A DNA stretch of 64,000 nucleotides from Aptenodytes patagonicus (GCF_965638725.1 NC_134949.1:125424294-125488293), one strand, 5' to 3'; counted from the stretch's first letter, positions 1 to 14,060 are shown. Notes: a model not told the origin generated them from the sequence alone. Made by a program: numbers and translations.

Positions 1-108
1 TTTGTTACCACAGTTTTGTGTGTTCACTTATCTTTTCGGTTGTGAATGTATTAACATTTTGGGATGTAGTCAAGTTAGGAGGCTTGCTCTTTTTCCAGTT
101 AAAATGAA

Positions 109-890
109 TAGAATTATAGAATCATTTAGGTTGGAAAGGACCTTTAAGATCATCAAGTCCAACCGTTAACCTAGCACCGCCAAGTCCACCACTAAACCAT
201 GTCCCTAAGCGCCTCATCTACACGTCTTTTAAATACCTCCAGGGATGGGGACTCAACCACTTCCCTGGGCAGCCTGTTCCAATGCTTGACAACCCTTTCG
301 GTGAAGAAATTTTTCCTAATATCCAATCTAAACCTCCCCTGGCGCAACATGAGGTTGTTTTCTCTCGTCCTATTGCTTGTTACTTGGGAGAAGAGACTGA
401 CACCCACCTCGCTACAACCTCCTTTCAAGTAGTTGTGGAGAGCGATAAGGTCTCCCCTCAGCCTCCTTTTCTCCAGGCTAAACAACCCCAGTTCCCTCAG
501 CCGCTCCTCATAAGACTTGTTCTCCAGACCCCTCACCAGCCTCGTTGCCCTTCTCTGGACATGCTCCAGCACCTCAATGTCCTTCTTGTAGTGAGGGGCC
601 CAAAACTGAACACAGTATTTGAGGTGCGGCCTCACCAGTGCCGAGTACAGGGGCACGATCACTTCCCTACTCCTGCTGGCCACACTCTTTCTGATACAGG
701 CCAGGATGCCATTGGCCTTCTTGGCCGCCTGGGCACACTGCCGGCTCATGTTCAGCCGGCTGTCGACCAACACCCCCAGGTCCTTTTCTGCTGGGCAGCT
801 TTCCAGCCACTCTTCCCCAAGCCTGTAGCGCTGCATGGGGTTGTTGTGGCCGAAGTGCAGGACCCGGCACTTGGCCTTGTTGAATCTGAA
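109..890 (-). mobile_element. CR1 LINE, 5'-truncated, with intact ORF2 C-terminus
   Basis: On the minus strand, a frame from at least 836 to 192 encodes the C-terminal part of CR1 ORF2: [63 protein letters not shown], ending DMV-stop. Upstream the frame continues as [12 protein letters not shown] to about 890. After the stop come the CR1 3' UTR (TTGGACTTGATGATCTTAAAGG) and an ATTCTATAATTCT tail near 109. CR1 is a non-LTR retrotransposon, and 5' truncation is its usual state. This copy lacks the endonuclease and most of the reverse transcriptase, so it is not autonomous. Confidence 0.93.
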
Positions 891-3800
891 TCTGTTGAAT
901 TTTCTCCCCTTCTCTAAAATGCCTTAGTATGTACATCCTAAAATGACTGGTGGGTTCCTCTTCCTAAGGCAAATACGTAATTCCCATAAAAGAGAAAGAG
1001 ATCAAGAATGGGGGTGCTTTCCCAAGTATTAAGCATGCAATCCTGCCACAGTAGCCACTCTTGCCATTAACGATCTACACGTGGTACACCTTTAAGTCAA
1101 AGGCATCTTAAAACAAAACCTTATAAACAGGCTGTGACCTGAATTCAGAAAGTTTTTTACAAATGACAAGAGTGTCAAGTGCAAGATTGTTAAAACCATA
1201 GCAAGGGAATTGATAAAAGACAATTTTAACCACAGTTGATACCTTCTGGAAGATCAAGATTCAACCTGAAATGGTTTTGCCTGTGTCACCATAGCCAACA
1301 CTGTTTGACTGTGGCTGAACGGCATGCTCCTTGGGACCTGGAAGCAGAGTGCTGTTCCCCTATCACTTAAAAGGGAAATGTCAAATAACTGAAGGCAGTC
1401 TGATTGGTTGCCAAACACAAGTAGTTATGAACTAAAAACCATAACTAGAAAAGGTCTCCCTTACTACCTTTATCTTTTGTTTTATCTTTTTCCCTCGCTT
1501 ACCTTTCTGGTGTATTTTGCTTGTTTGTTTGCAGCTGGACTTAAATTCATTAGTTCATTCCACCAATATATTTCCAAAAGTATCTACAAATGTTATCACG
1601 CTGGATAGAGGAAAGCATCTGAGTGACAGGACTTAGATATATGCAGTGCATAGGAGATCCAGCCTGAAAAAACAGACTTGAATTTGCACATGTTCCGGCT
1701 GAGCAAATAGGGATTTTTTCAAAGCCTAGTAATACAGTGGTTTTAAGGCTATCCTTCTAAAAAAGTTTGCTCAAGTACATTTTCACTGAAAAATGTAATT
1801 GGACAATTTCAATCGTTGAGAAATAACCTTGTTGTTGCCTTACATTTCACAAATTCAAAAATGCATTATTTTTGTGGAAAAAAATAATCCAAGTCCCTTC
1901 TTAGAATCTCTCCAACTGAACCATGTACACAATATCCCTTATGTTCAGCTACTGACCTAACCTGACCTCATTTAATTTATGACTTTGGGTGCAGGGATAG
2001 AGGCCCATGTAATCAGCTTCCTGTTCTTTTGTCACCAAAAGCACTTAGAAATCACAGCCGCCCTTACGCTTGCAAACCGTCAGCATACAGCTGTAGGTGC
2101 AGAATGTCATAAATTAGTTATGCAGTGTGATTTACACCTCCAGCTTGTAGATCTTCCAGGCAGCAATATTCCCTTCATGTTTAATTTAATTGTTATTGCT
2201 GGAACAGCAGTTGTAAGTAAATGTTTGACTCCAGTACATAAAGGGACCTGCAGCTTTTACATGTGCTTCTCCTAGTAAAGGTTCAACTAGGGAATAAAAA
2301 AGAAGATTGAGCTGAGCTGGGAGGCAGGAGTAGGAGTGAGACGCGGTGTGTGTGCGTAATGCAGCTTGCTCCTGCTGGGGGTGAGGAGGTGGCAGGATAG
2401 CAGCGCTTGTTGCTGGCAGGGAGAGCTCGGTGCTGTGGGCGAGGGTGTGCAATGCACCTCTGCGCTCACCTGCGCCCCCCCAGCCCATTTTGGGGATCCC
2501 ATCCCCTTATGCTGAGGCCAAAGCGTGCATGCCTTGCACATATAAATCAAGTAGCAGGAGGTTTGCTGCTGGAGGCCACAGTAACTGAGCGATATCACCT
2601 TCTCCAACTTTACTGAAGAAAGTGCTGCATGGGATAGGGGAGAAGAGGAGACTGGAAACTTTAGCCTATAAACATATCAGTCTTCACTGTATTCTTGAGA
2701 TCTTTCCGTGCTCACCAGTTCCCTAAGCTTTTAGGGAATGTTATTTTATATAAGAGTGTGGCAAAGGAAATAGCTGAATATAAAAATAAAGTTTACTGCT
2801 CCTCTGTAAGAGAAAGCCAAAATACAGCAGTGATCATGAGCACTTCCATTACTCTGCCACATAAAGAGAAGTAGAATATCTGCAACCATCTCTACCAGGG
2901 ACTTATGTTCCCTTGCTGCAAAAGGGCAGCTTTCAGTCACAGACTCCATGTCACAGGTACAGTGCATAGGAGACATTTATTTCTAAGAAAAAAATCCTGC
3001 CATTTCTACTTGGTGATCTTAACTGAATGCCCAAAGGGAGGAGTAAGATGTCAGTCATAAGGATGCATTTAATGAAAATGCAAATAAGACACAGCATTTC
3101 CAATATAATGCCTACTTTTATGGTGATAATCTGCTCTCTCATCATTGCGGTATCAGTTTGGATCCTGCCTGCAGGTCACTTAGGGAATATTCATTGGTAT
3201 TCTATTTTCAGAGGTGTATTAATGTTTCCCATAACTGGTAACCTTGCAAAATCACCTGGAAAGAAAGAAAAGGGGTATAGTTTCATACTCCCATGGTAGT
3301 TTTCCTGGCATTATCAGGAAAGTCCCGTGGGATTTGGAGCCCTGGGCATAGTGCTTGTGTGTGTGTATCACTGACAAGGCTTGTGCACTGTTCATCTGAC
3401 ACGTCCAGAGCTGGACTTAACGTGCACTGGCTGATAGGTGTTGAGTGCACCAGTTTTAAAGGAGCTCTGGATAGATTTGCACTTTGCCTGAACTCCTTGA
3501 AGAATCTGGCTGTGCATATAAAGCTCAGGAGGAAGTCTAAAATCATGACCCTAAGCAATAATGAAAAATGTAATAGTGATTATAATGAGTGTAGAGCATG
3601 ATGTTTACTTTTTCTTGGCACGTTATCGTACATTGAAAAGTTCCTTAGAATAAACTGAATGATAACCAGACTAATTAAGCTAACTGTTTGGACCAGAGAC
3701 AAAATATTTCTAAAGCTAAAGAAAATGTTGCCAGGGGAACTGATGTACTAGAGAGCACTAAAAATTTCCTTCTTAGATTTACACTCCTCCTAACAGCACC

Positions 3801-6800
3801 AAAGCTGCATATTCTTTCATTCTGTGATAAACTTTCTTACTTACTTATTGTTGCCTGGACTCCATGATGAATGTCTTCATCTGCGTTCCCTGAATTATGA
3901 CATTTTCATTTCACCAGCTACAACTCATCACCGATTTCAGTGCTGAAGAGGAGGAATGCACCTGCCAAAGGGGAAACATGGAATGCGGTTCAGAAGGAGT
4001 GTGGGCGGGAAAGTACTGGAGAACTACATTCCAGTTGTGCAGATTTATTAACGCCAAATAAAAACTGCAAGGATATTCATGCAAATAAAGTATTTAATCC
4101 TGTGGCCTCCTGTGTGTGAAAGTCTGGAAGAAGATTCTAGCCAAAGCTTTCCTCATTAAGGGCCCACAGCAATTCTTCATAGAGTTACGACTTTATAATA
4201 ACCTGCAAGAGAACACTGAAGAAAAAAATCTGAACAAAAAAAATCAGATGAGCTGTATTGGTGTTAGGAGGTTTCTGAGGAGTTACCCAGGCCTCAATTC
4301 ACAGTAGCATCACTTCATGAATCTTTAGGTCAAGACAAAGATGACCTGCCTTCCCAGGAAGGAGATAAAACAGGATTCCTCAGATCAACATGAAATATTT
4401 TCTGTTGGTGGGATTGGTCTCAGCTAACTTCTGCAGCCTAAAACAGCACGTCCAGTCTAACCCAGTCTTTCAGACTACTCGGTAGTCAAAATAATGAGGC
4501 AGGCCTAACCAAAGGGTGACAAATCTCGCCTGCCTTAGACCCTCATGTCAGGATAGGTGAAGCATCATCTGGTAGTGCTTTTATATCTTTAATGACTACA
4601 GAAAAAATCCTTGATAAATAGTTTAGGATAGAGGCCTGTGTCTTAGCTGGCTAGCAGTAGCTGAGGAGGGGGTCCTGCATGCTGTGTATGGTTACTGGTA
4701 TTCATAAGGATTGCAGCTCCTCTGGAAATGCCCCCACAGCCCCACTTTGCATCACGTCATCTATTCAATGGGGATGTCACAGGATACCATCAGTATCTTT
4801 CAGATAATTAATGTATCTGTCCAGTAATTCTTTTTTGTTCACTCAGCAAACCATTTCCTACAAACTGAGGTTTCTTTTAAAATATGGAGACAAACATTAC
4901 ACTACTGTTTGTGCAACAGAGGGACATTTGGGGTATCCTAATTTTTCACATAAATATATATATATATGTAGTAGACAGCAAGGACCCCAGCTTTCGCTGA
5001 GTCTTCACTGTGCTTGATGTTGAAAGCAGAAACGGGTCTCCGGACTTCTCATACCCTACAAAGTGGAAACAAGGTGGGGGAAAATGCATCTCAATAGTCA
5101 CAGAGGTAATAAAAAGAGGAAATGGCATGGCCCTGTTATTTCTAGAGCTTTTCCTCTAGTGCATTTGGGTCCTAATTAAGGAGAAATGTGAACCAAAGCT
5201 TAAAACTGTGATGAGTCTTCAATACATAAACAGATTAATGAAAAGATTTTAAAAAGTAAAGCTTGTGAGAGAAGGAGAGGGATCTGTGTATCTCACTTTT
5301 CTATAGCTAACACTAATAAAATCTGTTTTGAATGAGAAACGTGCCTTTCAGAGCACCGAATATTTTGGCAAACAGTAGAGGAAAGGTGTAAGAGCATAGA
5401 AAGAGGAAAAGAAAAAAGGAGGCACAGTTGAAAAAGTTATGGTTTAACATCTCTTTGGCCTGCTCAGCTACTAGGGAGAAGAGTCCTGTAGGTGTCAAGA
5501 TAGAGACAGCTAATTCAGTCACTATGTCAGCTTGTCTCCTACCTTAGTCTTTTCTAGATATTTCAATTCTCCTGTTCTTCACTAGAGAAAAGAACATTTA
5601 TTTTTTAATAAGGAGCCATTTCTCAAAGTTTTTGTAATGTTCAAACCCCTTTTCAAGCCAGTTTCCATGGGGAAATGAAGAATTTTATTCCTGTTTCTAG
5701 CACTGACCTCAAATCAGCTTTAACGTTGTATTTGTAAGTGTCTCTCCTCTGCTATTTTAATGCCCGCATACTCTGATCATATTTTCTTTGACTCAACTGA
5801 ATAAGCTAACGTACAGCATGGAAGTGTAGGGACTGGTGGTTTCCCCTGCTGCATTCTCACTCATTAGAAGTAATTTACAAATCAAAGTGTCTAAATGCTC
5901 TTCATTTTCCATCATGACAATTTGTCCAAAGTTCCTGTGAGAAAAAGAAAATTACACTTACAGCCACAATGACAATGACAGAAGGCTTCACTAAGCGACT
6001 CTCAGAAAGTCCATTTCACTTGGAGCTTCTTGTGTGGGTTTGCACAGCAAGCTGAACAGACATATGTTTCAGACTAACACACCCTAGAACAAAAAGTGTT
6101 GAGGGTTGCTCCAGCAGTTTACACAGTCTACACACTACACAGAAGAAATTCTATGGTGCGCAAAAAAGAGTTTGGAAGGGTTGGGGGAAAAAAAAAAGGG
6201 CAAAAATCCTCCTACTCACAGGCAGAAGAAAAAGGAAGAATTGGAAAGAAGTGTCTAGAGAAACTGGAGTGGGAGGTAGGAATCTGCCTGGTATGCAGGC
6301 TGATGATTCACAAAATGATTTTCCATTTGCATCAGGCTGGCAAACTTAGGACCTGATCTTTTGAACAGTCATGAGCATGGGTAGTCTTGTACATGCACGA
6401 TGTTCTCAGCAGTTGGGGATTTGGACACTTTGCCATGCTGTGTGATGTCTTATCCCACGCACATCCTAACCAATGCCAATGGTTGTATTCATCACAATAT
6501 CTCAGTTAATTAGGAAAGTCGAAGTACAGAAGGAACTAAGAAGGGCAGTGAGAAATAATTAATAAAATATTAATACGTGTTGGTTGTCTAAGCAGCCCCA
6601 GGGAAAAAAAAGGACATTTGAATCCAGTCACTGTGTACCAGATTCACCCAGGAGGATTTCAGCTGATGAAGCCAAGCCAGCGAGTGTGTGGGTGGAGGTG
6701 ACAGGTGCTCTCCTGATGACTCCCACTGGGGTCAGATCCAGAGCAGGATGTAAACATGGTGGATGCTCTAGGCCACAACGCACACAGTTCCTGCTGTGGG

Positions 6801-6980
6801 CTTCAGCCTGTCCTCTCTACGTTGAGGGGATGGGAATGAAATGCCTGTGACTGGGGCCAGCAGAGTGGTGTATGCATCTTTATGTGCGTACACGTTTAAG
6901 GATATGGCTAATCTACAGACCATGACAGACTGCAGTGTGTTAAACTGATAGCTGATCAGCCTGTGATTAGCTAGTGTTTT
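891..6980. other. Gene-free AT-rich interval
   Basis: I see no exon or structured RNA that I can support. A somewhat GC-richer patch at 2300-2620 (GCGGTGTGTGTGCG, poly-C at 2475) has long frames on both strands without recognisable protein. A short (AT)n run sits at 4954-4967. The text near 6350-6400 faintly resembles an ancient amniote element. Confidence 0.5.
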
Positions 6981-6984
6981 AACA

Positions 6985-7560
6985 ACAGCTGTAGCACAGG
7001 TGCAGCAACATGACATCCAAAGTGACATTGATAAGCTTGAGGACTGGGCCAACAGAAGCTTCTTGAAATCCAGTGTGAAGAAGCACAAAGTCCTGCAGAT
7101 CAGATAAAACAACCCTGAGGTACAGGCTGCAGTGGTACCACCTAGGTGGCAGTGGGTAGAAATCTTGATTTCTTGAGAAAATTTTTTGAGACCTGGGTGA
7201 AATGAACACCAGGATAACTACAAACAAACAGTGCCCTCTCACCGCAAATATGGCAAACCAGGTACTAGGCCACATTCAGAGAAGTGTTGCCAGCAAATGC
7301 AGAGAAACTATTATTCTCCTCTACTAGACAAATCTGGAAATCTGTGTGTGGTTTTGTGTCCCTCAGTTCAAGTTGGATGTAGAGAAGCTAGAGAGGGTCC
7401 AGTGGCAGGACATCAAGGGTCTAGAGCACAGCACTGGTGAGGAGATGCTAAGGGAGCAAGGCTTTAGTCGGGCAGAGAAGAGGTTAAGGGGTGATCTAAT
7501 AGGAGCTTAAATCTACCTGAAGAGCAACGACAAAGATGACAGAGACAATCTCTTCTCAGT
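6985..7560 (+). mobile_element. Old degraded CR1 fragment
   Basis: Although full of stops, the + strand preserves CR1 ORF2 wording: CTTGAGGACTGGGCCAAC (LEDWAN), AAGAAGCACAAAGTCCTGCA, GAGAGGGTCCAGTGGCAGG, then AGAGAAGAGGTTAAGGGGTGATCTAATAGGAGC, equivalent to [11 protein letters not shown]. The fragment ends near 7560 without a tail. Confidence 0.75.
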
Positions 7561-8590
7561 AGTGCCAAATGATAGTTTTGTAGAAGTTTTAAAAGCAGTT
7601 ATTACCCTTTCCAAAGCATTTTTACGAAGAGTTATCGTTATTAAATCAAGCTGAAAATCCAGTCAATCCATTTTAACTTTCTGCACTTTTCCTACTTGGA
7701 CAACCAGAAACGGAATATGCTTATTAGATGTTTTCCCTTTTCTTCCTCTAGCTTTATTTGGATGGAAATCAAACTATACATAGAAGGTATTTCAAGAATA
7801 CTGTTATGAAAGTAGGGCTGTTGGTTGAACAACAGTGTGAGATTTTAGACTTAAAAAAAAGGGATGTTTGGAAAAGCAAGAAAGCAAAAAGAAAAAATTA
7901 CAACTGGTCGAAAAACTTCCTGCAGGCTTCATAGCTTCTTTTTTTTTTTTTTTTAACAAGTCAGGGTGATATTTTTTCTAATAAAGCAAAGTTCCTGAAA
8001 TTAATTTTGGAAAATGATCAAAATTCCCCAAACAGACTGTTTCATTTCCCTTTGCTGAACTGAACCTTTTCATTTTGAGTCAGTGTGGCATTAATTTCTA
8101 CTTGCTAGAACTGTTACCATGCTTAGTAGGAAATATAGTTCAGGAAAGTCATATGTCCCTTTATGATTTAAGCTTCCCGGCAGATGGACTCATCATAAAA
8201 ATCTCCTGATGTGTCACATCAGTTCAACTCACTGACCAACGATGGCGTAATGCGAAGGATGCTGTTCAGCTCTCAGAGGAAGGCAAAAGCTGCAGCCATT
8301 GAAAGAGCATCTCTCATGAGGCATACGGCAGCTTTGGTGAGCACACGCAATTGTCAAAGTGGCAGGAAAAGGTGTGATTTAACTGAGCAAACAAACACAA
8401 AATATTTCAGAATTAAATGAAATGATTTAATGAACATTTTCCTGACGTAACATAAAAAAATCCCCAAAATAAAAACTGAAAGGAGGAAAAGAATATGAAA
8501 ATAAAAAAGGAAAAAAATAGAACACTTGGGGACTGTATTTTCCATTAAAAGATGGAAAACCAATTCAGTTTTCTCACCGGCTGCTTATAA
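7561..8590. other. Gene-free interval with A/T tracts
   Basis: A T18 run at about 7938-7955 and several A-rich stretches (8449-8520) are present. No coding or repeat family was recognised. Confidence 0.5.
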
Positions 8591-9230
8591 AGTTGCACTT
8601 CACAGTAAGGGCCCATTTTGCCAGGGCCCTGGGGGCACCAGTGGGCCTCACCCTCCCTCGGCAGCCCCCCAGGGCTCTCCCACCCTGCCCACGGCCCAGG
8701 GCCCCACATCAGTCACCTGGGGCTGTCGGCCCCTGCCCCAGCGATGCCTCAGCCTGCCCCGTCCCTGCCTCTGGCCCTGTCCCCTGGCTGGGCCCCTTGG
8801 CACCATGTCGTGGCCTTGCCTCCAGCCCTGTCCCCAGCCTCGTCTCCTTCAGCTCTTGACTGGACCCCCTGGACATTCCCTGGCCCTGGCTCAGCCTCTC
8901 ACCCTGTCAGGGGCTGCCGATGGACCTCAACACCCCCGGCTGAGGGTGACAGCGCCTGTTGGTGAGGGCACGACTGGCGCAGGGCCCACGGGCGGGCACT
9001 TCTGCTCTCTCCCATGTTGCCTGCAGAGCTGTAACAGTGGGACGAGCTCCAGCCTTGGCCCGGGGCACAGACACACTCACCTGCGCAGTTATAAACTGGG
9101 GAAAATAAATCCTGCGCTTCCTGTTGCGTCCTGGCAAGGCGACGTGGCCATCCTCTGTGAGACATCAGGCGGCGGCACCCATCCAGCTTTTCAGGTTGGG
9201 ACGGCGTGAAGTTTGCTCCTGCGTGTGTGT
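8590..9230. other. GC-rich, pyrimidine-biased block with no recognised gene
   Basis: The + strand is dominated by CCCTG, GGCCC and CCTGCCCC words, giving long Pro/Ser/Gly-rich frames in all + frames at once (for example up to 227 residues from 8526). Simultaneous openness and no homology I recognise point to composition rather than coding. CpG density is lower than in the block just downstream. Confidence 0.5.
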
Positions 9231-9289
9231 CATTGGCTGTGCCTTACTTCCTGCTGCAGGACCGGTTAAATATTAACACAGCAATAGGC

Positions 9290-9990
9290 GTATTTGGGTG
9301 GGGGGAAGGGGAAAGGCAATCCTTACCTCACCTTATCGCGGGGACAATGTCAGGGTGAGTACCTGCCCTGGGGGCTGGTGACTGAGAGGCGGCAAAGGTT
9401 GGCACTCCTTCCCTGTAGCACCTCGGGCAGCCGGCCCTGCCACCTGAGGGAGGTTTCCTCGGGGCGAGGAGGATAGGGCTGGCCTGGGGCTCCTCGCTTT
9501 GAACACCGATGGTCTCCTCCTGTGTCCCCCGGGCAGAGGGTGTGAGCGGGCCTGTCGTCAAAGGGCAAGCGGTGGGAGACACCCTCTCGGCGCCTGGGGA
9601 AGCGATCCAGGTAACCCCTCCGGAGCCTTTCGCTTCCCAGCAGGAGGAGCTGGCGGCTGAAAGATAATTTAACCCTCTCCCCTGCTCCTGCCTCAGCAGG
9701 GAAGTCTGCCGTGGGCCAGCAGCAGCGGGGTGAGCAGGGGCATTTTGCAGCCCCCATCTCCTGCTGTGCTTCCCGACCTTTGGGGTGGATGTCTCCTGCA
9801 TTGCGGGGTGCCCAAAGTATCCGAGCCCCGCTCCGTGCCGGGCTGGATCCGGCTGCTGCTCCTTTAGGGCGATATTATCGATATTATCCCCTTGCCTCTG
9901 GCGCGGATGCCGGAGGTAGTAGGCTCAGAGCCATGCATGGCAGTGCTGGTGATGCGAGTCGCCCCATGTACCTGCGGAGAAGGTGAAAAG
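9290..9990. promoter_or_regulatory. CpG-rich block, candidate promoter
   Basis: By eye there are about 35 CpG dinucleotides in 700 bases, including CGGCGC, CGCGGATGCCGG and CCGAGCCCCGCTCCG, in an otherwise CpG-poor flank. It lies about 11 kb upstream of the first visible IGSF5 exon and could hold the IGSF5 promoter and first exon, or that of another transcript. A tandem CGATATTAT repeat occurs near 9868-9886. I could not identify a signal-peptide exon in it. Confidence 0.4.
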
Positions 9991-12900
9991 CAGCTCAGGC
10001 CAAACCCCAGGTATTTAATTCATCGGCCAAAATATCCTGTTTCATCTGGGGATCAGGTGATATTTCCTGGCCCTTTGAAAGTCCATTTTGAAACAAAGTA
10101 AAACAAAACATTATAGATTATTTCCTTTCCTGTCTTGCTTTACTTCACCCCAAGCTATTTACTGATTTTGGCCTGAATTTGGGCATAAGATTCTAGCAAT
10201 TTTATTCTTCTCCATAAAACTTTGCTCAGCTCAGCTTGCGTTGGTGCAGCTGGATTTGTAAGTGGAGGTATGAAGGCTGCTGCCCTGGCCGGCGGGGACC
10301 TCGCCAGGCCTGTAGATCCTGCCTGGGATCACAGCTTCCTGGAAAAGGACATGGCCCTGACTTTTGGATTTGTTTCCTGGTGCTTTACTTGGGCTGTTTC
10401 ACTTCATATGACAGATAATACTAACTCTTAAAAACTACTGACTGATTTGTGTACGTGCTGAGAGCTATCACAGTGACAGAGCAAGGAGAAATCCTTCCAA
10501 GCTGTGCATGGTGACCCTCTCACCCCTGCTTCCTGCTGGGGACTCCTCCACATACGAAACGTGGAGGTGAGAAAAAACCAAAACCTTTCAAAATGCACTG
10601 GGCAAACCCAAACCAGCCTACAAACTAGCCCCCCTCCCAACATGCACGTGAAGAAATCAGCACACAGGTTCGGCTTAAGACATTGATTAGTTGACAGGGC
10701 TTGACTGAAAGCTTGCTAAATGGGAAAACGCAGAGCAAGCTGCCAGCCGAGCCAGTCAGGTCACAACTGCTGCAGTAAACTCAGCGAGACCCCCTGCCTA
10801 AAGCACTGAGCAGTGAACAGAGCTCCAATACAGCTTGATGCTGCAGCTGAACATGTTTGGAAAGACAGCAGAAATGTTTTTTGTTGGTTGCAGTGGTGCA
10901 GCGGGCAGGGAAGGTCTGGGCGCGGGGCATTCCTCCCACACGGGGACCCCGTGAGAGGCACTGCCACCCACCCCTGTGCCATCCCACCACCACTGCTTTC
11001 ACAAAAGCCCTGCTGGGAATTAATGCAGGCTCTTCACACAAAACTGCAAAATGAACTGCTTGCTTAAGGGCAGCAAAACAGCCGGGCCAGGGCTTTTGTG
11101 TTTTGTGCTTTGGTGTGGTTTTGGTTTTAGTGAAAGGGCGGTTAAAAAAGTATGCTTGTTACAGGAAATTCAGGGTACCTCTGTGGTGATACTAGTATTT
11201 ATGCATTGCACAGACCTGCCACAAAGAACACCCCTGAAATCTAAAACACTTTCCTGACAAGAAATTTGGGCTGGCCACAAAACCACATCCTTTGACCCGA
11301 GTCCCTTTCATGAAGGCAAGCTTCAATTTCCTAGCTGAGACGTTTGTAAACCAAGCAGTGCAGTCAAACTCTCTCCCACATAGTTTGAGGGGGAGGAGAA
11401 GAATATCACACAAGTGAATCACAAATGCTGGAAAAGCAGAAAATGCAGAAGTAAGGTGATGGCTCCCACCCAAGCTCTGTATCTTATCTCTGACCATGGT
11501 GGAGAGCTGGTGGTGTTTTATTTTGGGGTGTAAGAGGCACTCTCGGGTTCAGAGAAATAATTCTGGGGACACTCTTTGCACTAGCAGCCTTTCTGGGCAC
11601 TCAGCCTGAGGAGCTGGGAGATTTTGTGTTTCTCATCCTTGCCCCAAGGCAGGTGGGATGGAGAGGCCAGGGTGGCAGGAGCTGTTCCTCCCAGCTGCGG
11701 TGGCCCCTGTGCGGCGAGGGCCTGACGGGACCGCTGCAGCAATGATGGTACCAGGCTCTGCCTGGAAAAGTATGAATAGGAATCCTAGTTTTGGAGTAAA
11801 GCACACAGAAAGACATCAAAACAAACTTTCTGTGTGTAGCGGCGCATTGGGATATATTCCCGCTTCCTCTCCCGAAGGCTGCCTGGCACAGGAGGCATTG
11901 GTTTCCCGAGGTGGGGGTAACAACCCCTCCGTACAGAGGTCTGCTCCCCTCCGACCCCAAGAGAGCAGCTGGCGCCCTGCGCAGTTGCCCTGCATGACAG
12001 TAAGTGATGGAGCACAGGGTTCATTAGTCTGCCATGACGCCGGCGGCGGCACGGATGGTGCACCCACAATACACATGCAATTGCGGGCAGCTTAGATAAT
12101 TAGTTTTCCCAGCTGCTCATGATTAACTTTGCTGATGCAGATGGAGCTCCCCTGACACAGTCAATCCTGAAGCAGTAGTGTTGTAATAGCCAGGAGGGAC
12201 TAAGGGCGTGAGAGATGCAAGGTCCATAGGGGCAGGTTTCTCTGCTGAAGAAAGCTCCTCTACTTGTTTTGAAACAGTTGTTTTGAGAAAAGATACTGGT
12301 CTCCTTCCAAACCCTCCCTCATTTAATCTTCTCCCCTTGTTGGTAATACAGGTCACATAAAGTCACATTTTATCACAGGACGCAAAGCAGCAGCTCATTA
12401 CCGAGTTTCTCGATAAGTTCTGTCCTTCAGCTTCTTCTCAAGTATGCAGTGACCGCTGGTGGCTTTCTGCCTTAGGGACCAGGAGAGAATGCTCCAATGG
12501 AGAGGTTCCAGCAACTCATTTTAATTCCTCTCATCTTAACTGCCTCGCTACCAGGTAGGACACATTCATAACCCGTGAAATGAGCCACCGTGGACAAAAT
12601 GTGTGAACTAATTTTAAAGCTGTGTAAATGACAGTTACTGGTGATATCAGATTGAACAGTCAGTCCCAAAGGGGGATTATTTAAAATGTTTGAAATGGTT
12701 AAGTTTGCATTTCAAGCCTGAATGATCTGATGGCTTAGAGTGGGCTTCAGTATGCATGAGTGAGCAGTGGATGGGGTGGCGAGGAGGTGGGGAGGCTGTC
12801 CTCTCTCACTTCCAGTGAGCAGGGATCTCCCACTTGTTTCTTCCTCTCCTCGCGCTCTTCTTCCTCCTGTCTATTTGGGAATGCTTTTGAGGGGGCATCT

Positions 12901-13130
12901 GTAGAGAACTCAATATCAGCAGCTGATTTTGCTTCCAGAAATATGTGCAAATTATCATTTTGCTAGTTTGCCTCCAATTCACATTTCACATGCCTGAGTT
13001 TCAAAGTGAATTCAGATAAAAGGTGATGGCAGAGCTTTAAAGAAAATGTGAATATAAAGTGACTGGTTGGGTAATGGACACAAGGCTGATTTATTTTTTT
13101 TTTATTATAGTCTAGCTGGGGTTTTAACAG
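9991..13130. other. Gene-free interval
   Basis: The DNA is mixed in composition with scattered GC patches (10240-10350, 10900-11000, 11640-12060). None of the open frames has an ATG, codon pattern and splice context that together look like a gene. Confidence 0.45.
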
Positions 13131-13139
13131 GCTCTGAAA

Positions 13140-14060
13140 GGAGAGAGCTGCAGTGGAATGAGAGGGAAGGTATTGTCATGGCTTAATAACTGGTGAAAGG
13201 AAACACAATGCAGGAATAAACGGTGAGTTTTCTGAGCAGAGTGGTGTTCCCAGTGGAGTTGCACAGGGATGTGTGGTATTCAACAAGCTCTTAAACAACC
13301 TAGTGAAGAGGAGTGAACTGTGAGGTGGCAGACTTTGCAGGTGGTGCAGAATTAGTTAGGGCAGCCAAATCCAAAAAGAGACTAGGAAGATTTGCCAGAA
13401 AATGTCACGATGCCAAGTGAGTAAGTAATAAAGGAGCAGAAAACATTCAATGCAAAGCATCACTTAACTGAAGATGTCTGGTGGGGGAAAAGAATAGATA
13501 TCTTGGAAAGAGAGTAAATTGCTGAAAAAGAGAGAAAATTTCACCACTTAGTGTCTTCAGCAAGGGAAATACAATGAAACATGGCATTATATAAATCCGC
13601 AGAAAACTTATATCTTGAATACTGGATGTTTTGTTAGCCCTTCCATTTCAAAAAGGACATATTACGTCTGAGAAAGGTATAAAGTGTGACAGAGGTGATC
13701 AAAGGTATGAGGAGGCCTTCATTAGACTGGGATGTTTTTCTGCTTGTGAAAAAGAAGAAATAGTAAAGATTTATTAAAATAATTAATTATATGGAGGTGA
13801 ATGGTGAAATGTTTTTTCACAATTTCCATAACAAAAAGAAGTAGTGGCAACCAGTAAAACTATCAGAAAGAAGGTTTAAGGCAAACCAAAGAATGTACTT
13901 TTCCTCACAGTATGTAATTAAATAGTAAAGCTCATGGTCACTGGATATGGGGGATACCAAATTACGAACAGGCTGAAAGAAGTTAGAAATAAATATCATG
14001 GAGGGTAGATGCAATGCAATCATTGGCTCTGGAAGTCCCTAGATCTCTTATTTTTGGACA
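13140..14060 (+). mobile_element. Ancient CR1 relic, heavily decayed
   Basis: Fragments of CR1 ORF2 are readable on the + strand: GTGTTCCCAGTGGAGTTGCA (the P-x-GVAQG turn), GCAGACTTTGCAGGTGGTGC (ADFAGG, where younger copies have FADDTK), ATCTTGAATACTGGATG (LEYW), TCAAAAAGGACATATTACG, and a 3' portion near 13800-13920. Indels and stops are frequent, so this is much older than the copies at 109 and 40488. Confidence 0.65.

Noticed and set aside
8526..9209. 227-codon Pro-rich + frame
   Set aside because: All + frames are open at once in this GC-biased block, there is no ATG-led conserved domain and no plausible splice context.
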